A stretch of 64,000 nucleotides of DNA from JAUIJL01 sp965366625 (GTDB lineage Bacteria; Acidobacteriota; Thermoanaerobaculia; Multivoradales; J023). The stretch is from contig CBDUGP010000001.1 of assembly GCA_965366625.1 (NCBI GenBank), positions 310,001 to 374,000 of the forward strand. The letters run 5' to 3'. The position numbers and the translations under genes are program-made. Below the pieces are notes generated by a model, which had not been told where the DNA came from, ran no database searches, and saw nothing but the letters and a program-made list of their open reading frames with translations. Shown here piece by piece: positions 9,515-17,386 of this stretch. Positions within the stretch are counted from its first letter, which is position 1. Each line of letters opens with the position of its first letter.

Positions 9515-10717
9515 TTAGCGGCGCCTCAGCTCGAGCACATAATCGCCATCGACTTCAGCGCCGTCGACCTCGTGCCCCGATCCCACCTCCACGAAGTATT
9601 GCCCCGGCATCAGGGTTCCGACCCAGCGTGAGCCGCTGCGGCCTGAAGGTTGCCCCAAGGCTTGTCCGTGGTGATCGTAGACCGTCAACTGAAGCTCAAA
9701 GCCGCCGTCGGCCTCAGCATCGGCGATCACCGTCGAGCGGTCGTCGACCCAGAAGGTGAAGACGTCGGCGTCGGCCTCTCCCGCCCATCGACTGCCGTGG
9801 ATTTGCTGATCGAACGACAAGGCGGAGGCACAGGCGAAGGTGTCGCCGTGCTCGTCCAAGGTCAGTGCAGAACATAGATCCGCCAACACCTCGGCCCGGG
9901 CTTGATCCCTAGACACCTCGAGCTGTGAGCCCGATTCGCAAGGTCCGGCGAAGGGGTCGATCACCACCTCAATGCCTCGATCGTCATCACCTTCCCCTTT
10001 GGAAAAATCGGCGCCTTTGGACAAGTCGGCGACCCCAATTCCCGACGGCTGGCCACAAGAGTCGGTGAAAGGATCGATCACGACCTCGATGCCGCGCTCA
10101 TCGCCGGTCTCCGAGTCACCTTTGGAGAAACAAGGGTCGGCGAAAGGATCGATGACCACCTCGATGCCCCGATCTTCGTCGACTTCGGAGTCCGCAGCCT
10201 GATCGCACGGCTCCGTTCCGCCTTGCCCATGAAGCCACGTCTCCAGACCACCTCCTGCGGCCCAGGCTTCGCGAGCTTGGGAGACCGAGACGAAGCTGGA
10301 TTTCAGCACGTACGGCCCCAAGGTTTTCGCCGGGTCTTCGGCGCTGACCCGGATTTGGTAGGTCGCCGGTGCGACGGCAAAGAGCAGGCTGTTCGAGGTT
10401 TGGTGTAGAGCCTTAGCTTTGACATCAATAGGGCCTTCGACATCCAGGCGCCGGCTGTCCGATTCGCCGCCGAGCACATCTTCAATGAAGATCAGGGTCC
10501 AGCCGGGCTCGTCGATCGTCAGATCGAAACAAGTCGAACCAGCTGGTTCTGCCTCGTTTTGAAGCATGGGCTCACCGGCAAAGACGGCTCCCTTGAAATG
10601 ACATTTAGGCTGTGGATCGGTCGCGAGGCAAACGGTGCCCAGGCTCGCCGCGATCGTGTAGGCGGCCAGGGTGGTGAAACAACGACTTCCCGATTGGAAC
10701 GATTCGAAAAAGAACAT
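9515..10717 (-). CDS. Secreted repeat protein with C-terminal PPC-like domain
   Basis: I set the start at the ATG at 10717 because AAGGAGGG lies directly upstream; a longer frame to 10936 lacks one. The protein of about 400 residues begins with a signal peptide (FTTLAAYTIAASLGTVCLA). The middle contains three spaced copies of RGIEVVIDPF, each followed by two residues and a D/G-x-C tail, separated by acidic linkers rich in SKG. The C-terminal 110 residues resemble bacterial pre-peptidase (PPC) domains: ADADVFTFWVDD, a strand-rich centre, and PGQYFVEVGSG. PPC domains usually sit at the C-terminus of secreted proteins. Function is unknown. It is divergent from an ECF sigma/kinase pair and shares a repeat-rich upstream region with it. 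Confidence 0.8.
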   Translation of the reverse strand: MFFFESFQSGSRCFTTLAAYTIAASLGTVCLATDPQPKCHFKGAVFAGEPMLQNEAEPAGSTCFDLTIDEPGWTLIFIEDVLGGESDSRRLDVEGPIDVKAKALHQTSNSLLFAVAPATYQIRVSAEDPAKTLGPYVLKSSFVSVSQAREAWAAGGGLETWLHGQGGTEPCDQAADSEVDEDRGIEVVIDPFADPCFSKGDSETGDERGIEVVIDPFTDSCGQPSGIGVADLSKGADFSKGEGDDDRGIEVVIDPFAGPCESGSQLEVSRDQARAEVLADLCSALTLDEHGDTFACASALSFDQQIHGSRWAGEADADVFTFWVDDRSTVIADAEADGGFELQLTVYDHHGQALGQPSGRSGSRWVGTLMPGQYFVEVGSGHEVDGAEVDGDYVLELRRR

Positions 10718-10941
10718 AAGTGTCCCTCCTTCTAGCGGGATAACACCCGCCGGTTTAAGAGTGAGGGACCTGAGCAGCCGGCTTTTCAGGTCTTGCGATG
10801 ACCACTTCAATTGCGGGATCGATGCCAACTCGACCGCAGCAGTGGATTTGTAAAGAATCGTCTCGCTGGGGGCTGGTTTTAACTTTTCACACCGCTGAAA
10901 GGGCAGATTTACCGGCCGATGGGCCGCTGAATCCACGTTCG

Positions 10942-11032
10942 GCTAACCCATGGGTTAGCTCCGGGTTGGGTTGACCAGCCGGAGCCTGGATCGAGCTAAC
11001 CGTCGGGTTAGGCCCACAACCCGAGGGTTAGC
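10942..11032. promoter_or_regulatory. Cluster of CTAACCC/GGGTTAG palindromes
   Basis: The divergent region between the secreted protein and the ECF sigma gene contains a perfect 18-bp palindrome, GCTAACCCATGGGTTAGC, at 10942-10959. A near-identical dyad (CTAACC, four bases, GGGTTAG) is at 10995-11012, and a shorter one (AACCC GA GGGTT) at 11018-11029. Between the first two, CTCCGG and CCGGAG form a further stem. The arrangement looks like multiple operator sites for a dimeric regulator, but a structural role of the cruciforms is also possible. Confidence 0.55.
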
Positions 11033-11068
11033 GATCTGCCGGCGATCTGTGGCGGGTGCGATCGGCGA

Positions 11069-11130
11069 CACGCTGAAGCCACACCGTGAAGCCAACGCTG
11101 AAGCCACACGCTGAAGCCATACAGTGAAGT
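11069..11130. repeat. 13-bp imperfect tandem repeats (five units)
   Basis: Units of the form CACGCTGAAGCCA run head to tail: 11069-11081, 11082-11094, 11095-11106 (one base short), 11107-11119 and a degenerate TACAGTGAAGT at 11120-11130. The core TGAAG is constant. They lie about 60 bases upstream of the ECF sigma start. They could be direct-repeat binding sites or a slippage-prone tract. No coding frame spans them convincingly. Confidence 0.65.
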
Positions 11131-11193
11131 TCCGGCCACTGGCCGTAGCCTCCAGGGAAGGCGTTTAGGCCTTGATCAGGCTACAATGTGCCC

Positions 11194-11826
11194 ATGTTCG
11201 ACGATTCCACTCAGGTCAATCCGGGTGTCACCGAGTTACTCGATGCCTGGAACCAAGGGGACCCGGATGCGCTCGAGGAGCTGATTCCTTTGGTGATGTC
11301 CGACCTGAGAAGAATGGCCCTCTTCCATTTAGCGAAAGAGAAGCCCGGGCATACGTTGCAGGCCACGGCATTGGTCAATGAGGTCTATTTGAGGCTCGCC
11401 AAACGGTCGGACGTGAATTGGCAAGATCGAAAACACTTCTTCGCCACCCTCGGGACTCTGATCCGTCGGATCTTGGTGGATCATGCCCGCCGACGCTGCT
11501 CGGAGAAGAAAGGCGGGGGGCAACCTCACGTTTCTTTCGACGAAGCCCTCGGCCGTGGAGCCTTGACCGATCCCGGAGCCGGCCTGGAAGAGGCGATCAT
11601 GGAACTCGATCGGGCGTTGATTCGTCTGGCAGAGCTGGATGCCAGGCAGGTCCAAGTGGTCGAGCTGAGGTATTTCGTCGGCCTGACCATCGACGAGACG
11701 GCTGAAGCCTTGGCTGTTTCCCCGATGACCGTCAAACGGGAGTGGCGGACGGCCCGACTGTGGCTGCTTCAAGAACTCGGCAGCTTTCCGTCCGCTAAAC
11801 CCGCAGCCCAAAGCCCGAGAGAGTGA
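11194..11826 (+). CDS. ECF sigma factor, TIGR02999 type
   Basis: A sigma-70 family protein of about 210 residues in the Acidobacteria/Planctomycete ECF group (TIGR02999). Region 2 includes ALVNEVYLRLAKR and RRILVDHARRR; region 4 ends with FVGLTIDETAEALAVSPMTV, a recognition helix-turn-helix. There is no separate anti-sigma gene; a kinase-TPR gene starts 7 bp downstream and probably controls it. I chose the ATG at 11194 because TACAAT at 11182-11187 would place a transcript start on it, i.e. a leaderless message. A GTG at 11188 is the alternative. No ribosome-binding site is seen for either. A closely similar pair lies at 29677-33400. Confidence 0.9.
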   Translation: MFDDSTQVNPGVTELLDAWNQGDPDALEELIPLVMSDLRRMALFHLAKEKPGHTLQATALVNEVYLRLAKRSDVNWQDRKHFFATLGTLIRRILVDHARRRCSEKKGGGQPHVSFDEALGRGALTDPGAGLEEAIMELDRALIRLAELDARQVQVVELRYFVGLTIDETAEALAVSPMTVKREWRTARLWLLQELGSFPSAKPAAQSPRE

Positions 11827-11833
11827 GGAATCC

Positions 11834-14251
11834 GTGACTCCTAGTCGGTGGCGGCAAATTAAGGAGCTGCTCAACGAAATGGAGGATTTACTTCCCGCGG
11901 AGCGCCAGGTCTGGTTGGAGCAGCGTTGCCAGGGGGACCCGAAGCTGCTCGAAAGCGTCGAACTCTTTCTCGGTCATGAAACTCGGCTCCATGGGTTTCT
12001 GGAGGACACGGCCGCGGATCATCTGCAGATCGGCGCCTTCAAACCGGAGTGGCAAGGGGAGAGCGGTAAGAGGATCGGTCCGTATCGGGTCTTGGGCTTG
12101 CTCGGCCGTGGCGGCATGGGAGCCGTTTACGAAGCGGTTCGCGAAGACGACTTTGAGCAGCGGGTGGCCCTCAAATTGGTGCTTGCCGGTCGTAACCATC
12201 CGCGAACGCTGCAGCTCTTCCAGAACGAGCGCCAGATTCTGGCGCGGCTCGAGCATCCGAATATCGCTCGCTTGCTCGACGGTGGTGCCGATCAACAGGG
12301 GCGTCCCTACTTCGCCATGGAGCTCATCGAGGGCGAGCCCATAGACAGCTATTGCGACCGCAATCGTCTGAGTGTGTTTCAGCGCCTTGAGCTGGTTCTA
12401 CACCTTTGCGACGCGTTGCAAAAGGCCCATCGCAATCTCGTGGTGCATCGGGATATTAAACCCGGCAATGTTTTGGTCGACGCCACGGGGGCTCCTAAGC
12501 TGTTGGATTTTGGGATTGCTAAGCTGATCGAGCCGGAGGCGACGTTGGCAACCCAAAGCGGTAGCCAACCGATGACCCTGTTTTACGCCAGCCCGGAGCA
12601 GCTCAGCAACGAGCCGATCACCCCGGCCAGCGACCTCTATTCCTTGGGTGTGGTGTTGTACCGGCTGTTGACCGGCGTGTTGCCCAACGATTTGGAGAAG
12701 CTGGGGTATTTGAAGCTGGCCCTGGCGGTTTGCGATCAGGATCCCCAGCGGCCGAGCGACGTTCTTGCCGGTTTTTCCCCGGATCAGCTGGAGCAAGTGG
12801 CGCACCAACGTGCTGTGGATCCCGCGCGCCTGCGCCGACAGCTGGCGGGGGACGTGGACGCCATCCTGCTCAAGACTTTGCGCAAGGAGCCCGACCGCCG
12901 CTACAGCTCGGTCGAGCAGCTGGCGGCAGATATCCGGCGCTTTCTCGACGGCCGGCCGGTGTTGGCCAGAAACGGCAATTGGACTTATCGGGCGGGAAAA
13001 TTTGCCCGCCGCAACCGTTGGCCCTTAGCGATCGGCTCGGTGGCCCTCTCCGTGATCCTGACCCTTTCGACTCTCTTTGTGCTTCAGGCTCGGGAGGTGG
13101 AAAAAGAGCGGGATCGGGCGTTGTTCGTCAAATCGTTCCTGACCGATCTCTTCATCGAAGCGGCGCCGTACGAAGCCGAGTCCCATGAGGATTTGGAAGC
13201 TTGGAATCGGGTGTTGTGGAAGGGGTATCACCTGCTGAACGCCGACACGGACATCGTCGATGAGGATCGCGCGGATCTGATGCGGACCATGGCCGGAACC
13301 TTCTATCACCTCAATAGCTTCGAAAGGTCGGAGTCTCTGCTGCGGAAGTGCCTGCCGTTGTTGCGTCGGGTCCACGGCGAGCGCAGCCAGGAAGTGGCTC
13401 GGGCCTCGGCCGATCTCGGCGCGGTGTTGTTGCAAACGAATGAGCTTTTGGGCGCCGAGTCGGCCCTGCTCGAATCCATCCAGATCGAGAGGGAGGTGGG
13501 GTCAGATCTTCCCACCAGGGCGATGCACAATCTCGCCGCGGTTTACCGTCGCCGGGGCGAGACGGAGCGTGTCGAGCAGATTTACCGAGAAATCCTGTCG
13601 TATCGCCGTTCCTATTACGAGCACCAAGAGGATCGCCGGAGATTGGTCGGCAGCTTGCGCGCCTTGGCGGCGGTGCTGCTCGATCAAGGAAAGTTGGAGG
13701 AATCTCGGAGCTTGTTGAACGAAGCGCTCGACACCCTCGAAGCCATGATCGGCCGGGTGGACGATTTGGCCCACGACGATCAAGAATTTGTCGACGTCCG
13801 GGCCACCCTCGGTCGTGTGCTTCAGGAGCAAGGGCAAACCGCGCAAGCCATCGAGCTCTTTGACCAAGTGAAGAAGATTCGCACGGCGCGGCTGGGGGTT
13901 TCAGATCGACAGGTGGGATTGATCAACCGAGACCTGGCGTCGGCGCACCTCGACTTGGGCAACCTCGATTTGGCCGGCGAGCTGTTGGCGGATTCACGCC
14001 GGATTCTCGAAGGCTCAGAAACGCTTCCGTCACCGGAGGTGGCGGAGGTGGACAGTTTGATGGGTTTGCTGGCCCTGCGGCAGGGCCAAAGCGAGCGGGC
14101 TCGGGAGCTGCTGCAATCAGCCCGTGATTATTTGGCGTCCGAGCGTCCGGGCACCAGGCAGTCCCGGTTGGCGGAGGAGCGCTGGCAGTCGTTCTCAGGT
14201 GGGTCCGAAGCGGCAGGTGCCGAAGACGGGGCAGTTTCTGAAGCCGATTGA
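11834..14251 (+). CDS. Ser/Thr protein kinase with TPR sensor region
   Basis: An 805-residue membrane kinase. After a 75-residue lead it has a Hanks-type kinase domain at about residues 80-375: glycine loop LLGRGGMGAVYEA, VALKL lysine, HRDIKPGN catalytic loop and DFGIAK. One transmembrane helix follows (LAIGSVALSVILTLSTLFVL, about residues 398-417). The C-terminal 370 residues consist of tetratricopeptide-type repeats (e.g. ALLESIQIEREVG, RSLLNEALDTLE). Its GTG start at 11834 is 7 bp after the ECF sigma stop, so the two form an operon. The likely job is to relay a signal to the sigma factor, perhaps by phosphorylation; this is inference from the pairing. It converges tail to tail with the crotonase gene. 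Confidence 0.93.
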   Translation: MTPSRWRQIKELLNEMEDLLPAERQVWLEQRCQGDPKLLESVELFLGHETRLHGFLEDTAADHLQIGAFKPEWQGESGKRIGPYRVLGLLGRGGMGAVYEAVREDDFEQRVALKLVLAGRNHPRTLQLFQNERQILARLEHPNIARLLDGGADQQGRPYFAMELIEGEPIDSYCDRNRLSVFQRLELVLHLCDALQKAHRNLVVHRDIKPGNVLVDATGAPKLLDFGIAKLIEPEATLATQSGSQPMTLFYASPEQLSNEPITPASDLYSLGVVLYRLLTGVLPNDLEKLGYLKLALAVCDQDPQRPSDVLAGFSPDQLEQVAHQRAVDPARLRRQLAGDVDAILLKTLRKEPDRRYSSVEQLAADIRRFLDGRPVLARNGNWTYRAGKFARRNRWPLAIGSVALSVILTLSTLFVLQAREVEKERDRALFVKSFLTDLFIEAAPYEAESHEDLEAWNRVLWKGYHLLNADTDIVDEDRADLMRTMAGTFYHLNSFERSESLLRKCLPLLRRVHGERSQEVARASADLGAVLLQTNELLGAESALLESIQIEREVGSDLPTRAMHNLAAVYRRRGETERVEQIYREILSYRRSYYEHQEDRRRLVGSLRALAAVLLDQGKLEESRSLLNEALDTLEAMIGRVDDLAHDDQEFVDVRATLGRVLQEQGQTAQAIELFDQVKKIRTARLGVSDRQVGLINRDLASAHLDLGNLDLAGELLADSRRILEGSETLPSPEVAEVDSLMGLLALRQGQSERARELLQSARDYLASERPGTRQSRLAEERWQSFSGGSEAAGAEDGAVSEAD

Positions 14252-14254
14252 CGA

Positions 14255-15139
14255 TCAATCGAAGTCGGGGTCGTCCCACCAAGGGAAATCACTCGGCAAA
14301 TCCTCCGAGACTTTCATCGAAAACTCCGCAGGCCGCTTTTGCAGGAAGCTCTCGACTCCTTCCCGGGCGTCGGCGTTGGCGCCCATGTAGAACATGCCCC
14401 GGCTTTCGATCCGGTGGGCTTCCATGGGATGGCGAGCGGTCAAACCGCGCCACATGGCTTGACGGGTGAGAGCCACGGAAACGGCACTGGTTCGGTCGCA
14501 GAACGAGCGGGCCATCTCGGTCGCGGTGGAAAGAAGCTCTTCCCGGGGCACGATCTGCGACACCAAACCCGCTTCGAGGGCTTCTTGGGCCGGAAAAACA
14601 CGGCCGGAGAGGGTCCAATCCAACGCTTTGGTGATGCCCACGAGCCGAGGCAAGAACCAGGTGCTACAGGCCTCGGGAACAATCCCCCGTTGGGTGAAGA
14701 CGAATCCTAATTTGGCTTCTTCCGCGGCAATTCGGACGTCGAACGGCAGGGTCATGGTGATGCCGATGCCGACCGCGTGGCCGTTCAAGGCACCAATCAG
14801 GGGTTTCTTGGATTGAAAAAATCGCAGCGTCAGCACGCCGCCGGGGTCCCGATGGCCTTTTGAAGATGGGACCGAATCCCGCGCGCCCTTGAGGGTCAGA
14901 TCTCCCTGGTCGGCATCGAAGGTGGAGCCGCCCCGTTCCAGATCCGCGCCGGCACAGAAGGCTTTGCCGTCACCGGTCAACACGATGCAGCGCACGTCGT
15001 CATTGGCGTCCGCTTCGTCCATCACTTGCATCAGCTCATCGGCCATTGGCAAGTTGAAGGCGTTCATACGTTCCGGGCGGTTGAGGGTCACCGTCAAGAT
15101 GCCGTTGTCGAGGGTGGTGTATAAGGTTTGGTAACTCAC
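14255..15139 (-). CDS. Enoyl-CoA hydratase/isomerase (crotonase) family protein
   Basis: A cytoplasmic acyl-CoA enzyme of 294 residues. The oxyanion-hole motif is IVLTGDGKAFCAGADL at about residues 51-66. A second conserved block, ALNGHAVGIGITMTLPFDVRIAAE, leads into RGIVPEACSTWFLPRLVG, whose Glu is the usual acid/base. The first of the two crotonase glutamates falls within the substituted HAVGIG segment, so the reaction may differ from plain hydration. The GTG start has AAGGA upstream and lies 3 bp after the hydrolase gene, so they are co-transcribed. Substrate is not evident. Confidence 0.88.
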   Translation of the reverse strand: MSYQTLYTTLDNGILTVTLNRPERMNAFNLPMADELMQVMDEADANDDVRCIVLTGDGKAFCAGADLERGGSTFDADQGDLTLKGARDSVPSSKGHRDPGGVLTLRFFQSKKPLIGALNGHAVGIGITMTLPFDVRIAAEEAKLGFVFTQRGIVPEACSTWFLPRLVGITKALDWTLSGRVFPAQEALEAGLVSQIVPREELLSTATEMARSFCDRTSAVSVALTRQAMWRGLTARHPMEAHRIESRGMFYMGANADAREGVESFLQKRPAEFSMKVSEDLPSDFPWWDDPDFD

Positions 15140-15142
15140 GGG

Positions 15143-16009
15143 TTATCCTTCGCGGTAAACCGGGCGGGTCAAACAGGTGGGCCCACCCTCTGCTTTTAAG
15201 CTCAGCTCTTCACCCCGATAAACACGTACGGAGCAGCCCGCTTTTTCCAGCCGGTCCTGGGTGATGGGATTTCCTTCGATCATCACGCAGCGCCCGGGTG
15301 CTGTGGCCAATACATTGGGTGCCATGGACATGAATTCCGTATCCGGCACCTCTACCTTCCGAAATCCCCTTTCCGCCAGCAGCTTCCACAGAGGCACGGG
15401 AAAGAGGGGTGGATAAACCACCACCAGGTCGTGATCGACGACGGAAATCATCGACAGCAGATGCAGGCAGGCGTTGGGGCCCTGGAAATAGGGTAGCTCG
15501 GCGGTCAGAACCTCCACGCCCAAGGGGGCGAGAAGATCCCGCAGCTGCTCGGCACCTTCGCGGTTGGTTCTGAATCCTTGACCCGCGACCAGGGTTTTGG
15601 GGCCCAGCCACAGCAGGTCGCCGCCGTCCGCCCTGGCCTCGCCGGTCAATCGACCGAGGATGGGCAGGCCGAGACTTTCCAAACAGGCCGCCAAGGGCTC
15701 TTCCTCTCCCCGCCGTAGATTCTTGCCCAGGCTGAGCACGATCACTCCCTCGTCGGTAACCCACACCGGGTCGTAGACGAAGATCGAGTCGGCATGCTCG
15801 GGCAGATCGGCGTCGTGGTAGGTCACCTCCACGCCGTCTTGCTCGAGCAAGGACACCAAGTAGTCATGCTCCTTTTGGGCGATTTCCAGATCTGGACGAC
15901 TGACGTAATTCCAGGCGTGGATGTCGTCGACGGCGAAGGCCGCCGTGGGGCGTCGGACCACGACCCGTTTGAGGGGACCGAACATGCTGTGTCCACCGTA
16001 TTGGCTCAT
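15143..16009 (-). CDS. DDAH/amidinotransferase-fold guanidino hydrolase
   Basis: A 288-residue protein of the pentein fold, closest by motif to dimethylarginine dimethylaminohydrolase and arginine deiminase. Visible catalytic features are ADGGDLLWLG near residue 127, His183 in NACLHLLSMIS, and Cys279 in EGGPTCLTRPV, the nucleophile. It would hydrolyse a guanidino compound to citrulline or ornithine-type products. It has GGAG upstream of its ATG and is followed by the crotonase gene after 3 bp. Neighbouring genes for D-glutamate use suggest a small amino acid catabolism cluster. The precise substrate is unknown. Confidence 0.85.
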   Translation of the reverse strand: MSQYGGHSMFGPLKRVVVRRPTAAFAVDDIHAWNYVSRPDLEIAQKEHDYLVSLLEQDGVEVTYHDADLPEHADSIFVYDPVWVTDEGVIVLSLGKNLRRGEEEPLAACLESLGLPILGRLTGEARADGGDLLWLGPKTLVAGQGFRTNREGAEQLRDLLAPLGVEVLTAELPYFQGPNACLHLLSMISVVDHDLVVVYPPLFPVPLWKLLAERGFRKVEVPDTEFMSMAPNVLATAPGRCVMIEGNPITQDRLEKAGCSVRVYRGEELSLKAEGGPTCLTRPVYREG

Positions 16010-16083
16010 CGGTAGGCTCCTAGGGTGTTGCTGGATCTTTAAGGGAATTTCAGAAATTTCGGCCGAGGTTTAGCTATGACTAG

Positions 16084-16275
16084 CAGAAATGGAATCTCGG
16101 TGGGCCGGCGCGGAGCCCTGCGCGCGTCGCTGCGAACTCGCTCCACCGCTGCGGTGTCGTCGCAAATCTATGCTGTGCAAAAATTTAAGATGATTCACAC
16201 GTTATATCGCTCAGGCACCCTCGCTTTCCGTGCTCGGATCACCGCGCCTTCTAGATCCTCGAAACCCCATTTCTG
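16084..16275 (-). repeat. Dispersed ~200-bp element, copy 1 (inverted)
   Basis: This segment is bounded by CAGAAATGG at 16084-16092 and CCATTTCTG at 16267-16275. Read on the minus strand it aligns along its length with the elements at 18546-18748 and 23206-23407. The best shared blocks are GAGCACGGA followed by AGCGAG and CTGAGCGATA, and a GC-rich tract ending in GCGCCGGCCCACCGAG. It fills most of the gap between the DDAH-like gene and dgcA and carries no convincing gene. Confidence 0.75.
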
Positions 16276-16291
16276 GACGGGCCCTAGTTGG

Positions 16292-17359
16292 CTAGTCGCG
16301 CCATTGGACGCCCAAACCGGGGGCGTCCAAGACTTGCAAGGCGCCGCCCTCGAGCTGGAAGCCGCCGGTCGCCAGGTCCTTGGCCAGGTCGAAGGAGCCG
16401 TCCAAGTCGAGGTATCGGGTCCTCGGGCAGGCATAGGCGCTATGCAGGGCCGCGGCGATGGAGATCACGCTTTCGTCCATGCAGCCCCACATCAGCTCCA
16501 GGCCGGCGGCTTCCGCCACCGTAGAGATGGCCAGAGCGCCGGTAATGCCGCCGGACTTCATCAATTTGATGTTGAAAATGCCACAGGCTTCCGGACGTTG
16601 GGCGAGCTCGAAAGCATCGCGCGCGTCGTGGATACCCTCGTCGGCGGCGACCCACCGTCTGAGGGGCAAGGCGAGGCGCCGTTGGTCGTGCTCTGTGCCC
16701 CGGGGCAAGGGCTGCTCGACCAACTCCAGATCAAGCCCCTCGAATAGCGCTTGCAGCTGCACGGTCTGGTGGAAGTCGTAACCCTGGTTGCCGTCGACTC
16801 GGATTAAAACGTCCGGCCCCGCGAGTTCTCGCATGCGGGTCAGGCGATCGGCGTCTTCTTCGAAGTCCTTACCGATTTTGACCTTCAAACATCGGAATCC
16901 GCGGTCCAGGTATTCGCGCGTCTCCTCGAGCGCGGTTTCCGTCGACTGGATGCCGACCGTGATCGACGTCAACAGCGGCTTCTTTCGACGGCGACCGAGC
17001 AGGTCCACCACCGGGGTTTCGAGAATATTGCCCAAGAGGTCGTAGACGGCCATGTCGACCGCGGCTCGGGCGCCGGGGGTCGAGGGCAGAAACTCCTGGG
17101 CCGAGCGAGTCAGGCGGCCCAGCTGCCGCGGGTCGGCGTCTTTGAGCCAGCCGAGATCGGCAAGGGCCGCGGCGCAGGCTTGGTGGGATTCGCCGGTCAC
17201 CGCCTTCGACGGGCAAGCCGAGCCCAACCCGCGATGTCCTTGGTCATCGAGCAGCTCGACGTAGAACAAGTTCACTGCGCTGATCGTGCGGTCGGCGATG
17301 GTGTACGGCCGGACCAGCTCCACCGGCTCCTGCCAGGCGCGGATTTCAGTAATTTTCAT
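16292..17359 (-). CDS. dgcA: Enolase-superfamily epimerase, likely N-acetyl-D-Glu racemase DgcA
   Basis: A 355-residue muconate-cycloisomerase subgroup enzyme. The KxK lysine motif is CLKVKIGKDF, metal ligands lie in VDGNQGYD, VEQPLPR and VAADEGI, and the opposing acid/base lysine is in NIKLMKSGG. By sequence alone it would be called a dipeptide (L-Ala-D/L-Glu) epimerase. Its immediate upstream partner is a DUF1611 protein. That pairing is known for the DgcN-DgcA route, in which D-glutamate is N-acetylated by DgcN and racemised by DgcA. I therefore favour DgcA, with dipeptide epimerase as the alternative. The ATG at 17359 follows the dgcN stop by 27 bp. Confidence 0.75.
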   Translation of the reverse strand: MKITEIRAWQEPVELVRPYTIADRTISAVNLFYVELLDDQGHRGLGSACPSKAVTGESHQACAAALADLGWLKDADPRQLGRLTRSAQEFLPSTPGARAAVDMAVYDLLGNILETPVVDLLGRRRKKPLLTSITVGIQSTETALEETREYLDRGFRCLKVKIGKDFEEDADRLTRMRELAGPDVLIRVDGNQGYDFHQTVQLQALFEGLDLELVEQPLPRGTEHDQRRLALPLRRWVAADEGIHDARDAFELAQRPEACGIFNIKLMKSGGITGALAISTVAEAAGLELMWGCMDESVISIAAALHSAYACPRTRYLDLDGSFDLAKDLATGGFQLEGGALQVLDAPGLGVQWRD

Positions 17360-17386
17360 GGGGTGAGCCTTTCACTCGGCAGGCGC

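Noticed and set aside
10718..10936. N-terminal extension of the secreted RGIEVVIDPF protein
   Set aside because: The internal ATG at 10717 has a strong ribosome-binding site and begins a signal peptide; the extension would bury it.
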